From Sparassis latifolia (taxonomy: Eukaryota > Basidiomycota > Agaricomycetes > Polyporales > Sparassidaceae), in assembly GCA_018466975.1 (NCBI GenBank), contig JAENRS010000013.1, positions 36,001-100,000 of the forward strand: DNA of 64,000 nt, in the 5' to 3' direction. Under the pieces are notes generated by a model. The model made no database searches, was not told the DNA's origin, and saw only the letters and a program-made list of their open reading frames with translations. The first letter of the stretch is position 1, and each line of letters starts with the position of its first letter. A program made the position numbers and the translations under genes. This document shows, piece after piece, positions 1 to 11,262 of this stretch.

Positions 1-3000
1 TTCCCAGAACGCTCCAGTCCGCGACAGCTCGGTAGCGCACGCCTGAAACGGTCTCATCGGATGTGAAGATAACGTTGCGGACATTAAGTTCAGACTGAAT
101 GTAGCGCTGCAGAGAGCGCACATCACTAAGGTAGCGCATGTCCGCATGAAAGACCAGCAGCTCTTTGAGCGGCGTCTGTAGAGGGGATCGGTGAACTGTC
201 CAGTCAGGTTCAGCACGGGACTGACCTTCAGTGATAGACCATGCCGTTCTCTGATGTTGCGAGTCAACTCGATGACTGCTTGCATCCTACGCACTCGCTG
301 CTCGATCTCGGAGTCGAAGTACTCTTGCTTGACTTCAGGAAAGCTGAGGAAGTGAATCGATCGTTGATCGCCTGCAGCGGGATCCTCCGGGATGAACGAT
401 CGCAACGACTGATACATGTGTTCAGTCAAGAAGGGTGTGTAGGACGACTGAAGGCCGCGATTCGCCAGTATTTTGTCAGTATGATCGAAGCTGATTTAAT
501 GAGACAATGCGCACCATTGTTTTGCAAAGGGTGAGGAGAGTCTCGAACAGGGTGTTCAGGGCAGCCATCGTGTCCTGTTTTCCGTCTTCTCCCTTCAGCC
601 GTTTGCGATTGAGACGAATATACCAATTGGTGAGATCATCTATCAACTCAAGGAGACTAGGAATGATGGTATATAACCTATACGCTGCCATCTCTTCACG
701 GACAAGGTAAATTAGAGACTGACAGCGAGCCAAAATCCACCTGTCCATGACATTGCCAGAGACTGGCGCGTGCGGGTCGTATCTGAAATCTATTCCACTA
801 GTCTTCTTCAATAACGCTACTTGTCCTAGGAAGAAACGGAAGGAGTTTAACCAAGGTAGAAGAACGCGGGACACTACTTCGCGGACCCCATCCTCTCGGA
901 AGCGGAGGTTGTCGCCGCGTACAACGGGAGAGTTCACGAGGAACATCCTGTGACAAGTGCAACCGTATAAGTGCAAGCCATTTAGAAGCTTCAGGGAGGT
1001 ATTGGCACTGGCTTATACCTTGTAGCGTCAGCGCCATATTTATCGAACATGAGGTTAGGATCCGGATAATTCCTTGCACTCTTGCTCATCTTCTTGCCGT
1101 TCCTGCACAACCATCAGGTCATGTAAAGGAGAGTGTACAGCGACTGGCGACTCACTCTGCGAGAACGAGGCCAGTAACTATCAAATTCTTCCAGGGCGCC
1201 CGACCAAACAGGTGAGTAGACAGTACGAGCAAGGTGTAAAACCATCCTCGGGTTTGGTCAATGCCCTCAGAGACAAAATCGCCAGGGAAAGTCTTTTCAA
1301 ATAACTCCTTGTTCTCGAAGGGATAATGAACCTGAGCATACGGCATACTGCGGGACAAAAGGCATAAACGGTGAGACCTTGCCGGTCCGACGTGCCCAGA
1401 CCTACCTTCCAGACTCGAACCAGCAATCGAAAACCTCTTCAATACGTCTCAGAGTGCCCTTGCCTTTCTGCGAAGGAATTGTGATGTGGTCGATTTTGTC
1501 TCGGTGAAGGTCATTGATATTTCTGGTCCCGGAAAGTCGTTCCAACGCTTCAATAGAACCAACGCAAACAATCTAGATGTGATCGCCTCCTCAGGACACT
1601 GATCGATCTCCCAAATGCATGACGAACCTCCTCCATGTCATCACTCGCCCACAGCGGGATGGGCGTGCCCCAATAGCGATTCCTCGATACGTTCCAGTCC
1701 CTAGCGTTGGCGAGCCAGTTTCCAAACCTGCCCTCTCCGATCGCTTGTGGCACCCTGCAAAGATGGCAGTATTACTCTGGATAGCACTAAGAGGTAACCT
1801 GCATAATACGAACCATCTTGTCTCTCGATTGTTCGCTACCAAATGATCGATAATAGGCTGCACGCGAACGAACCATGCAGGCACAGCCCGATTGATTAGC
1901 GGGGTACCCGACCTGTGTTGGAATGTTGATCAGATGGATAAAATCAGCAGAAGCACCCTAATGCACCTCCAACAGAATGGATATCGGTGGTTGATGGTCG
2001 ACTGTACTATCAGCCGCCCCTTCGCCTTGACCAGTTTCTGAATTTCCTTGTCTGCATCCTAACAAACGAAGCACCATATAATCTTACAAGCGTTCAGGTC
2101 GACTGTGCCGCGTACCTTAACATAGAGTCCCTGTAGGTCGGGTATTTCTTCAGTGAATTTACCAGACTCGTCAATGGGGCAGGGTGGCATTTCGTCCTGT
2201 TGAACAATCCCATTGGCCACAGCAACACGGTGGTCCTCTGCGCCAAAACCGGGCGCTTGATGAACGATACCCGTCCCGTCGACGTCTGTCACGTAGGAGT
2301 CTACGATGACTCTGAATGCCCTATCTTCGAACTGACAATTATCAGATACGGGAAGGAAGGGAAGAAGATATATACGCATCAGGTTACCTTGTCAGTGAAA
2401 TATTCAAACAACGGGACATATTTCCAACCGTCCATGTCAGACCCTCGGTACTGGGCGACCCTCTTATACTTGGCTTTCTTGAGATCCTTGTACAGGGCGC
2501 CGAGCAGACCTTCATGCAGGATGAAATATGTGTCACGCTCCTGATCGTGGATCTTCACATAAGTATATTCCGGGTTCACGCAGAGGGCCAAATTTGATGG
2601 TAAGGTGTACGGTGTAGTAGTCCAGGCCAACAAAGAGGTCCCAGGATCATTTACCAGGGGAAATGCAACTGTAACTATACACCATCGTTTCAGGCATGAC
2701 CACGACTGCGATATGCGGAAGAGTGTGGACTGACTAGCTGGATCACTGACTTCTTGATAATTCTGTTCCGCTTCGAAATGGGACAACGGTGTGGTGCACC
2801 CCGTAGAATACGGCATCACCCTCATTCCACGGTAAACCATGTCTCTCTCGAAGAGCTGGCTGAAGGCCCACCAGACAGACTCCATGAACGATGGATTCAG
2901 CGTCTTGTAGTCATTGTCGAAGTCAATCCAGCGCCCCATGCGCTCGACCGTGCGTCGCCACTCAGACGAATACCGCATGACAATACTTCGACACTCGGCG

Positions 3001-3480
3001 TTGTACTTGTCAATACCCATAGCCAACACGTCCTGTTTGCCCGTGATGCCCAACCTTTTGTCGATCTCATGCTCGACCGGAAGACCGTGGGTATCCCAGC
3101 CAAAACGTCGTGACACATGAAATCCGCTTGCATGAGCATGTCTGGTAACAATATCCTGAGGGTCGTAAGCATCCATGTGATGACAGATCCACGTCGTACT
3201 CTTTGATTGAGATACGTACTTTGACCGTGCCCGCGAGCAAGTGACCATAGTGGGGCAGACCAGTAGCAAACGGTGGACCGTCGTAGAAAGAATATTCAGG
3301 CCTGCCTTCAGACAGCTTCAAGCTTGTCTTGAAGGCATCGATAGCCTTCCAATACGCAATCACCCTCTCCTCTTCCTTTGGAAAATCGAAAGCTGCTGCA
3401 ACTGGAGAAGAGGTAAGCCACTCCGTCTTTGAAGATGTAGCAATCGTTCGTAACTTACTGTCATGCAGAGCGAAAGACAT
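1..3480 (-). CDS. ILS1: Cytosolic isoleucyl-tRNA synthetase (C-terminus outside window)
   Basis: Class I aminoacyl-tRNA synthetase that charges tRNA-Ile in the cytosol. The start at 3480 gives MSFALHD, which splices over a 60-bp intron (GTAAGT...TTGCAG) onto [15 protein letters not shown], the usual N-terminus of eukaryotic cytosolic IleRS. The HIGH-class signature appears as HYGH at 3241-3252 inside [12 protein letters not shown], and the KMSKS loop is intact at 1078-1092. Further exons show [36 protein letters not shown] and the anticodon-binding stretch [14 protein letters not shown]. At least seven short GT-AG introns explain the broken frames; I see no inactivating lesion. The last recognisable residues near position 1 belong to the C-terminal domain, so the 3' end is missing. 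It is the only clear host housekeeping gene here. Confidence 0.95.
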
Positions 3481-4768
3481 GGTAAGGTTTGACTGTAACA
3501 GGCTGTTTGCTGAGCAATTCTAGAGGACAATGGATGACTGGATCAGGGCGTGAGTCACCAGGAAAAGCCTCCCACGCTCCCATGGGCCAGTGTTCCAGGG
3601 CGTCTGAGCAACTTCATCTATTATCCATCGTAGCTATATGGTCACAGTGGAGCCTACGAGATAATATTCTATGCAGTGTAGATGATCGGGGGAACTCGAT
3701 CAAGAAGTGGTATGTACGATACTACATAGTCGTCTGGAGGCCGTGAAATCCGCTTACTTATGACGTCAATATAGTCTGGAGATCGAGTGTGTACACCCAT
3801 GGCCAACAGACTACCCTGGCGTTGGAAACCGAGAGTGGACAGGACAATATTAGAAATAGAGAAAAGTCGAGTTGAGATGTGACATCTATCAGTCTCAAAT
3901 GCATTCCCTATTACTGTAATCGTGGATGTTGATGGTGAACTTGAACGTTGTCGCCGTCATCAATTGCAGCCACTGGACGGTGCATTTTTTAAATTCGACT
4001 TATTCTCAATGATTGTTACCCTCTAGTCTTGGTCAACTAGCGCATTTTTGGCCGGCTCCCATCTTACGGAAGTTTCCGCATCACGTGCAACCGTGATTCT
4101 GTGTATACGCGTCGCGTTGTCCAATGCATTCTCCTCTTCCTGCAGGGAAGAACAAGTAGCTAGGCTAATGATACTGTGTTTTTAGGACCTGAGCTACTAC
4201 AAAAAATATCTCTAGTACAGTTCGTAGCAAGGAAGGCCGAGAACAGGCCATGCTGCACAGTCTTGTAGTGAAATGGACATCTGCACCTCTTCTCCTTATC
4301 AGTGCCTCCAGAGAACATTCCTGAAATAACAGGCAAGGATTCTGAAGGATATATTTTGAGTTCTCAGGCTGAATATCAGCCACCCGGGCTGTCGTTGTCC
4401 TTCCGGCTTCTAAATTCGCATGCTCAGCTGCAGTTGTCGTTTCCTTTTTGGGCGTAAGAGGGGAGGCCTCTAAATCGACGCGACTTGATGCAGACTATAT
4501 ACTAGATATGGATCGACTGTCATCCATAGCCATATATAGTCAGCAACGGAGACTAGTTACCCTCGTACCGCCCGCAGTCACCCGATGCCCTATCAGGAAC
4601 AGAACCCCGGCATATGCTCCAATATGTCTGATCCAACTCCAATATGTCCGATCCAAAATCCCCAAATTTTGGCCCTTATGTCCGCACACCATTTGGGCCC
4701 AAATACCTGCACAACGGATCAGGTTAGCCAAATTTGGTCCATTTATACCCGCATGGCCGATATAACCT
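3481..4768. other. Gene-free upstream region of IleRS
   Basis: No ORF here looks coding. The first few hundred bases must hold the IleRS promoter, but I see no clear TATA box. Around 4616-4656 a short direct duplication of a CCAATATGTCYGATCCAA unit occurs. The rest shows no recognisable element. Confidence 0.6.
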
Positions 4769-4983
4769 CATCAGGAAAACCCAACTTTTACTTAAAGGTG
4801 TCCTTATGTGACTTAAATGTACTTATGGACATTAAATAAGGTAAAAAAGGTCAAAAAGTCTATAAGTCATATTTCCTTAGAGACTTAAAAGTCGACTTTT
4901 GGGAACTTATGAGCCTTAAATAAGGCAAAAAAGGACAAAAAGTCGGAATAAGTCCCATAAGTAAAAGTTGGGTTTTCCTGATG
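4769..4983. repeat. 215-bp MITE, CATCAGGAAAA terminal inverted repeat family
   Basis: The sequence begins CATCAGGAAAACCCAAC and ends with the inverted complement GTTGGGTTTTCCTGATG. The inverted termini run for about 26 bp (to ACTTTTACTTA). CT flanks both sides (4767-4768 and 4984-4985), which fits a 2-bp target duplication. The inside is AT-rich with a repeated AAATAAGG(C/T)AAAAAAGG motif and no ORF. It shares its terminal sequence with the MITE at 10092-10270, so both belong to one family. Confidence 0.75.
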
Positions 4984-6099
4984 CTCTAAAAGATGGCACT
5001 AATCTCCGGTGCACAAGAGGTGGAGAATGGCATGAGATTAGCTGGATGCGAGCACCTGTGGTGGCTGCTGCCCACCGAGGGCCTGGCAAAATACAATTTT
5101 TGAATTCCACCTTGTGACTATCGCTAAAGTCCTAAAAGATTGAATCAAGAGATGGAAGGAGGGAAGAAAGGAATTTATAGAGGCTGATCATGGGCCACCG
5201 TGTCGTCAAACAAGAAAGCCTGTAGGAGGATGGGGTGCTTGCGCACATAAGCTTGCCAGGCTTCAGATGTCCAGCATTCAGTGGCTTGGGTGATGGCGGG
5301 TGGGACTCTGTGCTCTGCAAGGGATGTAGCACCATCGGAGCGCATGGAGTGACCAGCGACATCAGTGGGGAAGAGGGCGCGGAGTTTTTTGATGAACCAA
5401 GCATAAGTGGGGGTGGTACCGGTAGAGCGGAGCCAGAGATGAGGGTGTCAGGAGAAGAATTGGTCATGAGCATGGAGGTAAGTGGTGAAAATGGACCAGG
5501 GGTCGATGACATGTGCACAGCGTTGAACGAGGATTTGACTGCCCTTGAAAAGGTGGTCAGTCTTGCTGGTAGGGAGGAGGAAAGAGTAGAACTGATCATC
5601 AGTTTCCACTGAGTGACGCTGAGCCAATGCACAAAGATCACGAAGCTGCAAGCTGTCCGGCCATATGAGTTCACCGAGGTGCATAAGGGCATGGAACCCG
5701 GTAAGCAGCTGCACGAGGAACAGCTGATCGTCAAGGTCACGGGATGATGCAAGGGCACTGTGAGCGAGTGACAAGTCAGGCTGTGTTAGTGCTCGCTTTC
5801 AGATGGTGGCGCGTCCGTAAAGATGCATGCAGCCTTTTATTGTGCACTGGACAAGGGACGAGGCACGGTGCTTGCATACGACGGGGAAAAAGGGCTCCAG
5901 CTCACTGCAAATGTCGGAAAGATAGTTATTGACAGATTTCAGATTACAGCAGTTCCAGAATATAATGATATTCACCGATTTTTTTGCACGTGTTCCCAGA
6001 ATGGAATTTCCATGTTCAGTAAGATCATCTGAGCAGGCTCGATAATGCTCGAAGCATCTCCACGAGACTTCCTGCCCTGCCTGTATCTGTTACTGCATC

Positions 6100-7237
6100 A
6101 TGGGCAACCGGAGAATAAGTTCTGATCTCAAGCAGTGTGCTTTGAGGCTGTGGAACCTAGGCTGGGACCTGGAAGATGTCATTTTTGCTCTCTGTGTCTC
6201 TCGTTCTAGCCTCTATCGCTGGAGGAACATCTTCGCAGAATACGGCTCGGTCAATAGACCTCCATCTCCTTTGCATGGTCGTCCGCGAATCCTCACTCGG
6301 GCAGTACTCTCCGCCATACATCTGCTCTATAAAGACAGTCCAGACACATACCTTGACGAACTCTGCTGGTGGCTAGGCATACACCATGACATTGTGATCT
6401 CAACATCAGCCCTCCATAGAAATTTGCAAGATGTCGGACTTACTCATAAGGTTCTCCACAAGATAGCCCAGGAGCGAAATGAAGAGTGGCGCGAGGAGTG
6501 GCGACAGATGATTCGCAATAACTTCACAGGAAGTGGCGATGAGTTCATCTTCATAGATGAAACCAGCAAGAATGATCGTACTACCGCTCGTCACTATGGC
6601 TATGCGATGTCTGGCGAGCGTGCAGACTATCAGCATGCCTTTGCCCGAGGGATACGATACTCTGTGGCAGCAGCATTGTCCAAGCAGGGATATGTGGCTG
6701 CACGTGTGGTCGAAGGCTCATTTGATGCTCTCAAGTTTTATGATTTCATTGTTGAGGATGTGGTATGATTTCTGCATTGTTTTGCACTTTCTCTATTTGC
6801 TCATGAACTGTAGCTTCCACAGACAAACCCATTTCCTGATTCTCGGTCTGTTATCGTGCTTGACAACTGCCGCATACATCACAATGATGCTCTTGCTGAT
6901 GTCGTTCAGGCTGCAGGTGAGCCAGTACATGCATTGCCTCACCCTTTGATATATTTTCATTGATTCCAGGCTGTATGCTACTATATCTCCCACCGTACTC
7001 ACCCGATTTCAATACGATTGAAGAATCATTCAGTACATGTGAGTTCAACTGGCGGCATACTGTGGTGTCAGGCTGACTGTCGGGGTAGTCAAGCAACACA
7101 TCCGCCGTAACCGATTTGAGATCGAGGGTGCCGAAGACCCAGTTGCGGCATTACTTGAAGCTTGCAGTAGCATTACGGCGGAAAAGGCCGAAGCATGGTT
7201 TGGTCATGCTGGGTATATTATAGCACACAATGAATAG
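6100..7237 (+). CDS. Tc1/mariner-like (IS630 superfamily) DDE transposase
   Basis: Cut-and-paste transposase with four exons. Exon 1 (6100-6762) has an N-terminal helix-turn-helix (SDLKQCALRLWNLGWDLEDV, SRSSLYRWRNIFAEYG) and the first catalytic aspartate in FIFIDETSKNDRT (6556-6558). After an intron ending CTTCCACAG, exon 2 supplies VIVLDNCRIHH with the second aspartate (6862-6864). Exon 3 gives LLYLPPYSPDFNTIEESF with the last catalytic acidic residue (about 7020-7025). A third intron leads to KQHIRRNRFEIEG and the usual family ending AEAWFGHAGYII, stop 7235-7237. All splice sites are GT-AG and no stop or frameshift is needed, so it may be functional. Confidence 0.9.
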
Positions 7238-7382
7238 TACGTTTACAGCACTGGTCGTGGACAATATCTTGGAATGTCTAATGTATGAGTTGCTGGTCAA
7301 TAATTGCAATGAGTTGTGAACTGAACGTGATGGTATCAAGAAAGGGAAAGCGGTATGAAGGTAAAAGAAGGTGGAGCAAATG

Positions 7383-9016
7383 TCAGGTGTCCCAGAGTCC
7401 ACGCAGCACTTCGTCGCAAAATAGAGCATGCTTCTCGCAGAACCGATCCCAGCCAAGCTTTGAGAAGCCAGCATCCCCAGACCAAATCTCCTTCTCGAGA
7501 TCTTCACAGCGCCGATCACCTAGGATGACCTCAAGTTTCTCAAGCTTGCGACAGTCATTCTTGGAGATCTTGTATTTAGCGCAGAACTCCGCGACAGTGA
7601 TGTCACGAGGCAATGGTATGACTTTATTGTTGTTGTGATTAGTGGTAGGAACGGCTGAAGTAGTGGAGTTGGACGACGAATTGATGGCAGCAGAGAGATT
7701 GTTGACAGCAGTGGAGGAATTGACGAGATTCATGAGGGCTACAGTAGAAGGGTTGGTTGGAGCAAGAGGGTTGGAGAGGGCGGCCGAAAGAAGGTGCGAA
7801 AGCATCGACAGAGGGTTTGATTGCTGTTGCTGTTGTTGAACCAGCTGCAGAAGACAGGCATGCATCAGAGCATCGGAGGTCCCAGGCATCATCTGAGGGA
7901 GTCCATGGCCTGTAGCGGTAGATATACTGGGCATTACTTGAGGGAATCCAGGACTCGAAGTGGCAGATGCAACAGGTGCGATAGCATTAGTTTCGGATGG
8001 CAGCTTGAGGCGTCCGGACTGAGAAAAATGATTCGAATTGGGAGGGGCATCAACGGTTGCTTTTCCCGATACCTGTTCGTAAATTATGTCTTAGTAGCTG
8101 TGTGAGCAATACAAGGTGCATATAGTCACTATATTTGTCGCCCACACCTGCAGGCGCAGATCAGTTAACTCCCAGTAATGGCTGCTATCGTTACAGTAGA
8201 TGCGCTTCCCAGGGAATAGGAATGAGTTTCCAACTGGGTATTTTTCGCGCAGTTCTGCAAGCCTGGGTGCCATAAGAGTGTCCAGACTCGCCTGATCGGA
8301 GATAAGCAACAGAATAAAAATGCGCTCGAGAGCAATTGGGATCACCGTACCTTCTGCTCTTGAAATGGCGTAGCCTCTGACCCTCCATCATGCACAAATT
8401 GGGGTCCATCGTCCTCGTCATCACCTGTCTCCCAGGGCTATCCCAGGAATCAGAATCAGAAAAGCACATAAATACCGAAGCTTACAACTGCGGCCTTTGC
8501 AGGCTCTGGCATACTAATTATGATAACTAAATCTTTCTTCCTCTGTCCCAAACTCGTGAGCATTGCCTTGAAACCGTTCTCGTCTGACAGAGGTTTGAGC
8601 TCTGCATTCTTGGGCGTCTTGAATTTCCACTGACACTTGTTGACAAGAATCGCATTGCGGTGACAGGGTGTTGCAGTCGCAAGACTGGAGAGGAAATCGG
8701 GAAGGGTAATGCCATGAAGCTTGAAGAAGAACGGTCCCCGTTTGACGACCGTGTCGGGAGTAGGCTTCGATTTTGAAGGGCATGAGCTTGCTGCTGCGGG
8801 GACAATAACGTGGATATAAGCGGTCACTTCTACCTCCTTGTTATCAATCTTCTGCTTCTTCTTGTTCCGAGTAGATGCGCTCTCATCCTCCTCCTCACTC
8901 TCACGAGCAAGTGGCACATTTTCTTCGTCGGCTGAATCATCACTGACCACAACAGATGGAGCAGACTTCCTTCCCTTTGAAGCCTTCCTCTTCTCCTTTG
9001 CCGACTTCTTTTTCAT
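7383..9016 (-). CDS. Basidiomycete-specific hypothetical protein carried inside the mariner-like element
   Basis: Spliced gene on the strand opposite the transposase and fully inside the TIRs. It starts with a lysine-rich, nuclear-localisation-like tail (MKKKSAKEKRKASKGRK) and an acidic serine stretch. A globular part follows (FFFKLHGITLPDFLSSLA, LVNKCQWKFKTPKNAELKPL), then, after introns, LREKYPVGNSFLFPGKRIYC and HYWELTDLRLQ. A low-complexity region with a glutamine run and a C-terminal helical segment (ITVAEFCAKYKISKNDCRKL...) end it at 7383. Proteins with this YPVG...WELT...RL pattern recur as unnamed families in agaricomycetes; I know no function. It may be an accessory protein of the transposon or a captured host gene. 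Confidence 0.75.
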
Positions 9017-9464
9017 GGCTTTTGCATGAAGAGCAGGTGTCGTGACAAAGTAACGGAGGCCTGTGTTGTCTTGTTATCGGAAGGCGAGAATTGAGAACAT
9101 TTCCACATACATCTTTCCGGGAGATTAGGGACAATTTCCTTCTCAATAATCTCATCAAAGTTATCAGGATCCTGAACGGTGAAGGACATCCTGGCGGGGT
9201 GCACGAGAGACGAAGGTTGGGGGCGGTACAGACACGTCTGGCAAACGTGTCCTTCAGAGGTGCCAGACAACTCTTACTAAACATGGAAATTCCGTTCTGG
9301 GAACACGTGCAAAAAAATCGGCGAATATCATTATATTCTGGAACTGCTGTAATATGATGAGACATGAAGACCGCAAAGAAACTGAGAGTGTCTTCACTGG
9401 GGTCCACTGAAAGGTTGTGGAGTTTGCAGAAATTCAGGTAGAAATTTAAAGCAGAAGAATGAAT

Positions 9465-9862
9465 GCCTTTCCGTAGCCATTTAGAGAGGTTCTAAAGCTA
9501 AATTTCATCTCTAAATCACTTCGGCATGTCGGCCAATCGATCTCCGATGAGCATGTGAACAAAGGGAGACCTTTCTAAACCTTATATCTGGAAGGGGAGG
9601 TCGACCCTCCCCTTTCAGATTCTAAACATCTCCCTAAACTCTATTTTCGATCTCCGCACCCTCGCAACCCCCATCATCACCTATATTTGGTGTTACGGAT
9701 CACTTACATCATCTTGCCGTTCATCCTTCGACCGTCTAGAATTTGATTTAGTGATCATGGTCTCACATCGTTATGGTCTCACAAATCTTGCTGTTCCGAC
9801 ACAGTGGGGCATTTTGTAGTCCGCTTTATGATTTAGAAATGCTCTAAATCCTACGGGAAGGC
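9465..9862. repeat. 398-bp MITE, GCCTTYCCGTAG terminal inverted repeat
   Basis: Left end GCCTTTCCGTAGCCATTTAG and right end complement GCCTTCCCGTAGGATTTAG are inverted copies. AT flanks both sides (9463-9464 and 9863-9864). On the minus strand, deleting it with one AT joins GTYW to IHSSALNFYLNF in frame, which identifies the exact insertion point in the recombinase gene. No ORF inside. Confidence 0.82.
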
Positions 9863-10091
9863 ATCCAATATGTGCCCTTTGTAGAGCGGTTGAGTGCGAA
9901 TGCTAATGTAATGGAATGCTTATGTACAAGGTGTTCCATGGTCCAGGCTTCCCGTGCAGGTTGCCTAGACCGGTGGGATGAGCGAATCATTGCTGCGCTG
10001 CCCTCAGCGCATCTTGAGAGGGTAAAATAGGGACAATGGCAGCATCGGGCACCAATTGACACACCAGATCAAAATTGAGTCTGGATAGGGC

Positions 10092-10270
10092 CATCAGGAA
10101 AATCCCAATTTGTCTTTGCCACTTTTCACTACTTATTCTGGCTTGATTGCTCCTTTTGGAGCTTGTACAAGTCAAATCAAGCTGATCTCGGTACTTATCA
10201 GGCTTGTTTCCTTGGGTAAGTCCAAAAAGGGAACAAAGTGAGCCAAAGTGAAAATGGAATTTTCCTGATG
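10092..10270. repeat. 179-bp MITE of the CATCAGGAAAA family
   Basis: Ends CATCAGGAAAATCCCAA and inverted ATTTTCCTGATG, with GC on both sides (10090-10091 and 10271-10272). Removing it with one GC on the minus strand rebuilds ADALSRLNFDL, the usual end of a retroelement RNase H domain, so the 2-bp duplication is well supported. It is a second copy of the family seen at 4769-4983. Confidence 0.82.
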
Positions 10271-11140
10271 GCATCTGCAACAACATTCTCTTTCCCTGGA
10301 ATATGGCCAATGCACAGCTGCATGTCATGTTCAAGAAGCGCATCCACAGCAGATCGCACAATGCAATTATAGGCTGGAAGTGCGTGGAGAGTGCTAAACA
10401 AGGAGACAGTGTTGGTATTATCGGAGAAGATGACTAGGCAACAGATATGGGAAGTGAGATTGAAAGCAGCTGTATGGATTGTGGAGCAAGTCGCAAGGGC
10501 TTTGAGCCAAAAAATCACATTTTTCGGCACTGCACATGGGTGTTTGGACCAGAGTCCTAGTTTTTGCCAAAGGAAATACAGGCCAAGGCCATGGCTAGAT
10601 GCATCCATGAAAGCACATTCGTGGTGGGGGTCATCAGCACATATGTCATCAGGGCCCCAGTCTTCGGACCCGAGAAAATGGACACCGTCTGACTCTTCAA
10701 TGTGATGTGCCATCCACTGCAGGTCAGAGACAATGGCCAAATTGACAAATATGCCAACATGTGCACGGGTCTTTCCTGCCATCTTTGCATACAAGTTGTA
10801 TAATCTGGGGTTCAAGAAGGGAAATATATTGAATGCCCGATTGACATAACCTGCAAAAGATTAGAATTTATGCAGAGAGCGTCAACGGTGGCCCGGAGGG
10901 ATATCACAGAAATGATTGATCTCATCGAGAAGGCGCTCTTTGCTATCTGATGGCAGCATGGCAGTCATGACATTGGGGTTAACATTGATCCCTATGACTG
11001 CAAGAACATCATCCCAGACCTGCTTCAGGAGGTTATGAGAAAGTCCAATCTCATACCACAGCTCAAGCAAGCGGACTTGCTGGGCAGGCATCCACTTGTC
11101 ATATTTTTTGTAGTATGCAAGATGCCTCTGCTTCTCCATG

Positions 11141-11262
11141 CTGTAAACATAGTTCTGCTCTAAACCTGAAAAGATTGAGCGGTATCGGATAGCCTCAGTC
11201 ATGTATGTGACACTGGGGCATCCCATTTGTCCGACATTCATCGAACTGGAAGTACTAAGTCA
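11141..11262 (-). repeat. Remnant of a gypsy LTR 3' end plus leader
   Basis: Read on the minus strand this resembles 58027-58160, the end of the gypsy LTR, primer-binding region and leader. The 52 bases 11141-11192 are identical in reverse complement to 58109-58160; the LTR-side half is more diverged. It lies between the retroelement RT and arm A. Confidence 0.7.

Larger units (their letters stand above)
5947..9349. mobile_element. Tc1/mariner-like DNA transposon with two genes and 77-bp TIRs
   Basis: The ends 5947-6023 and 9273-9349 are inverted copies differing at about three positions, beginning CAGCAGTTCCAGAATATAAT. TA flanks both ends (5945-5946 and 9350-9351), the Tc1/mariner target duplication. 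Inside are a transposase on the plus strand and a second spliced gene on the minus strand, convergent with it. The element sits in the tyrosine-recombinase ORF; removing it with one TA rejoins MSHHI to NLKSVNNYLS in frame. Near-identical TIRs and open exons suggest a fairly recent insertion. Confidence 0.93.
4984..11140 (-). mobile_element. Tyrosine-recombinase retroelement (DIRS-like organisation), 3' part, with nested insertions
   Basis: The minus strand encodes, in order, the end of a reverse transcriptase, an RNase H domain and a tyrosine recombinase, the domain order of basidiomycete DIRS/Ngaro-type elements. It is interrupted by a MITE (10092-10270), a 398-bp MITE (9465-9862) and a mariner-like transposon (5947-9349). 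The missing upstream RT part is recognisable at 30809-31017, beyond arm A, so arm A split this element. Two in-frame TGA codons (5799-5801, 5448-5450) and a recombinase active-site change show that it is dead. Confidence 0.85.
5175..11140 (-). pseudogene. RT/RNase H/tyrosine recombinase polyprotein, C-terminal part, broken
   Basis: From 11140 downward the protein reads EKQRHLAYYKKYDKWMPAQQ (RT thumb side), then GYVNRAFNIFPFLNPRLYN, the RNase H core with CAFMDASSHGLG, IIFSDNTNT-like residues and HIPGKENVVADA, then LSRLNFDL. The tyrosine recombinase follows: HSSALNFYLNFCKLHNL, MSHHI, LKSVNNYLSDICSELEPFFP, LLTGFHALMHLGEL, GHSMRSDGATSLAEHRVPP (HxxR box, 5340-5354) and QAYVRKHP with the tyrosine, ending at TAA 5175-5177. 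The first active-site arginine expected in a LLRLGEL-type motif is histidine here (LMHLGEL). In-frame TGA codons at 5799-5801 and 5448-5450 and three transposon insertions inactivate it. An intron probably lies near 10850. Confidence 0.85.

Noticed and set aside
241..1304. Several plus-strand ORFs over the IleRS gene
   Set aside because: The minus strand encodes conserved IleRS exons with matching splice sites; the plus-strand frames are shadows.
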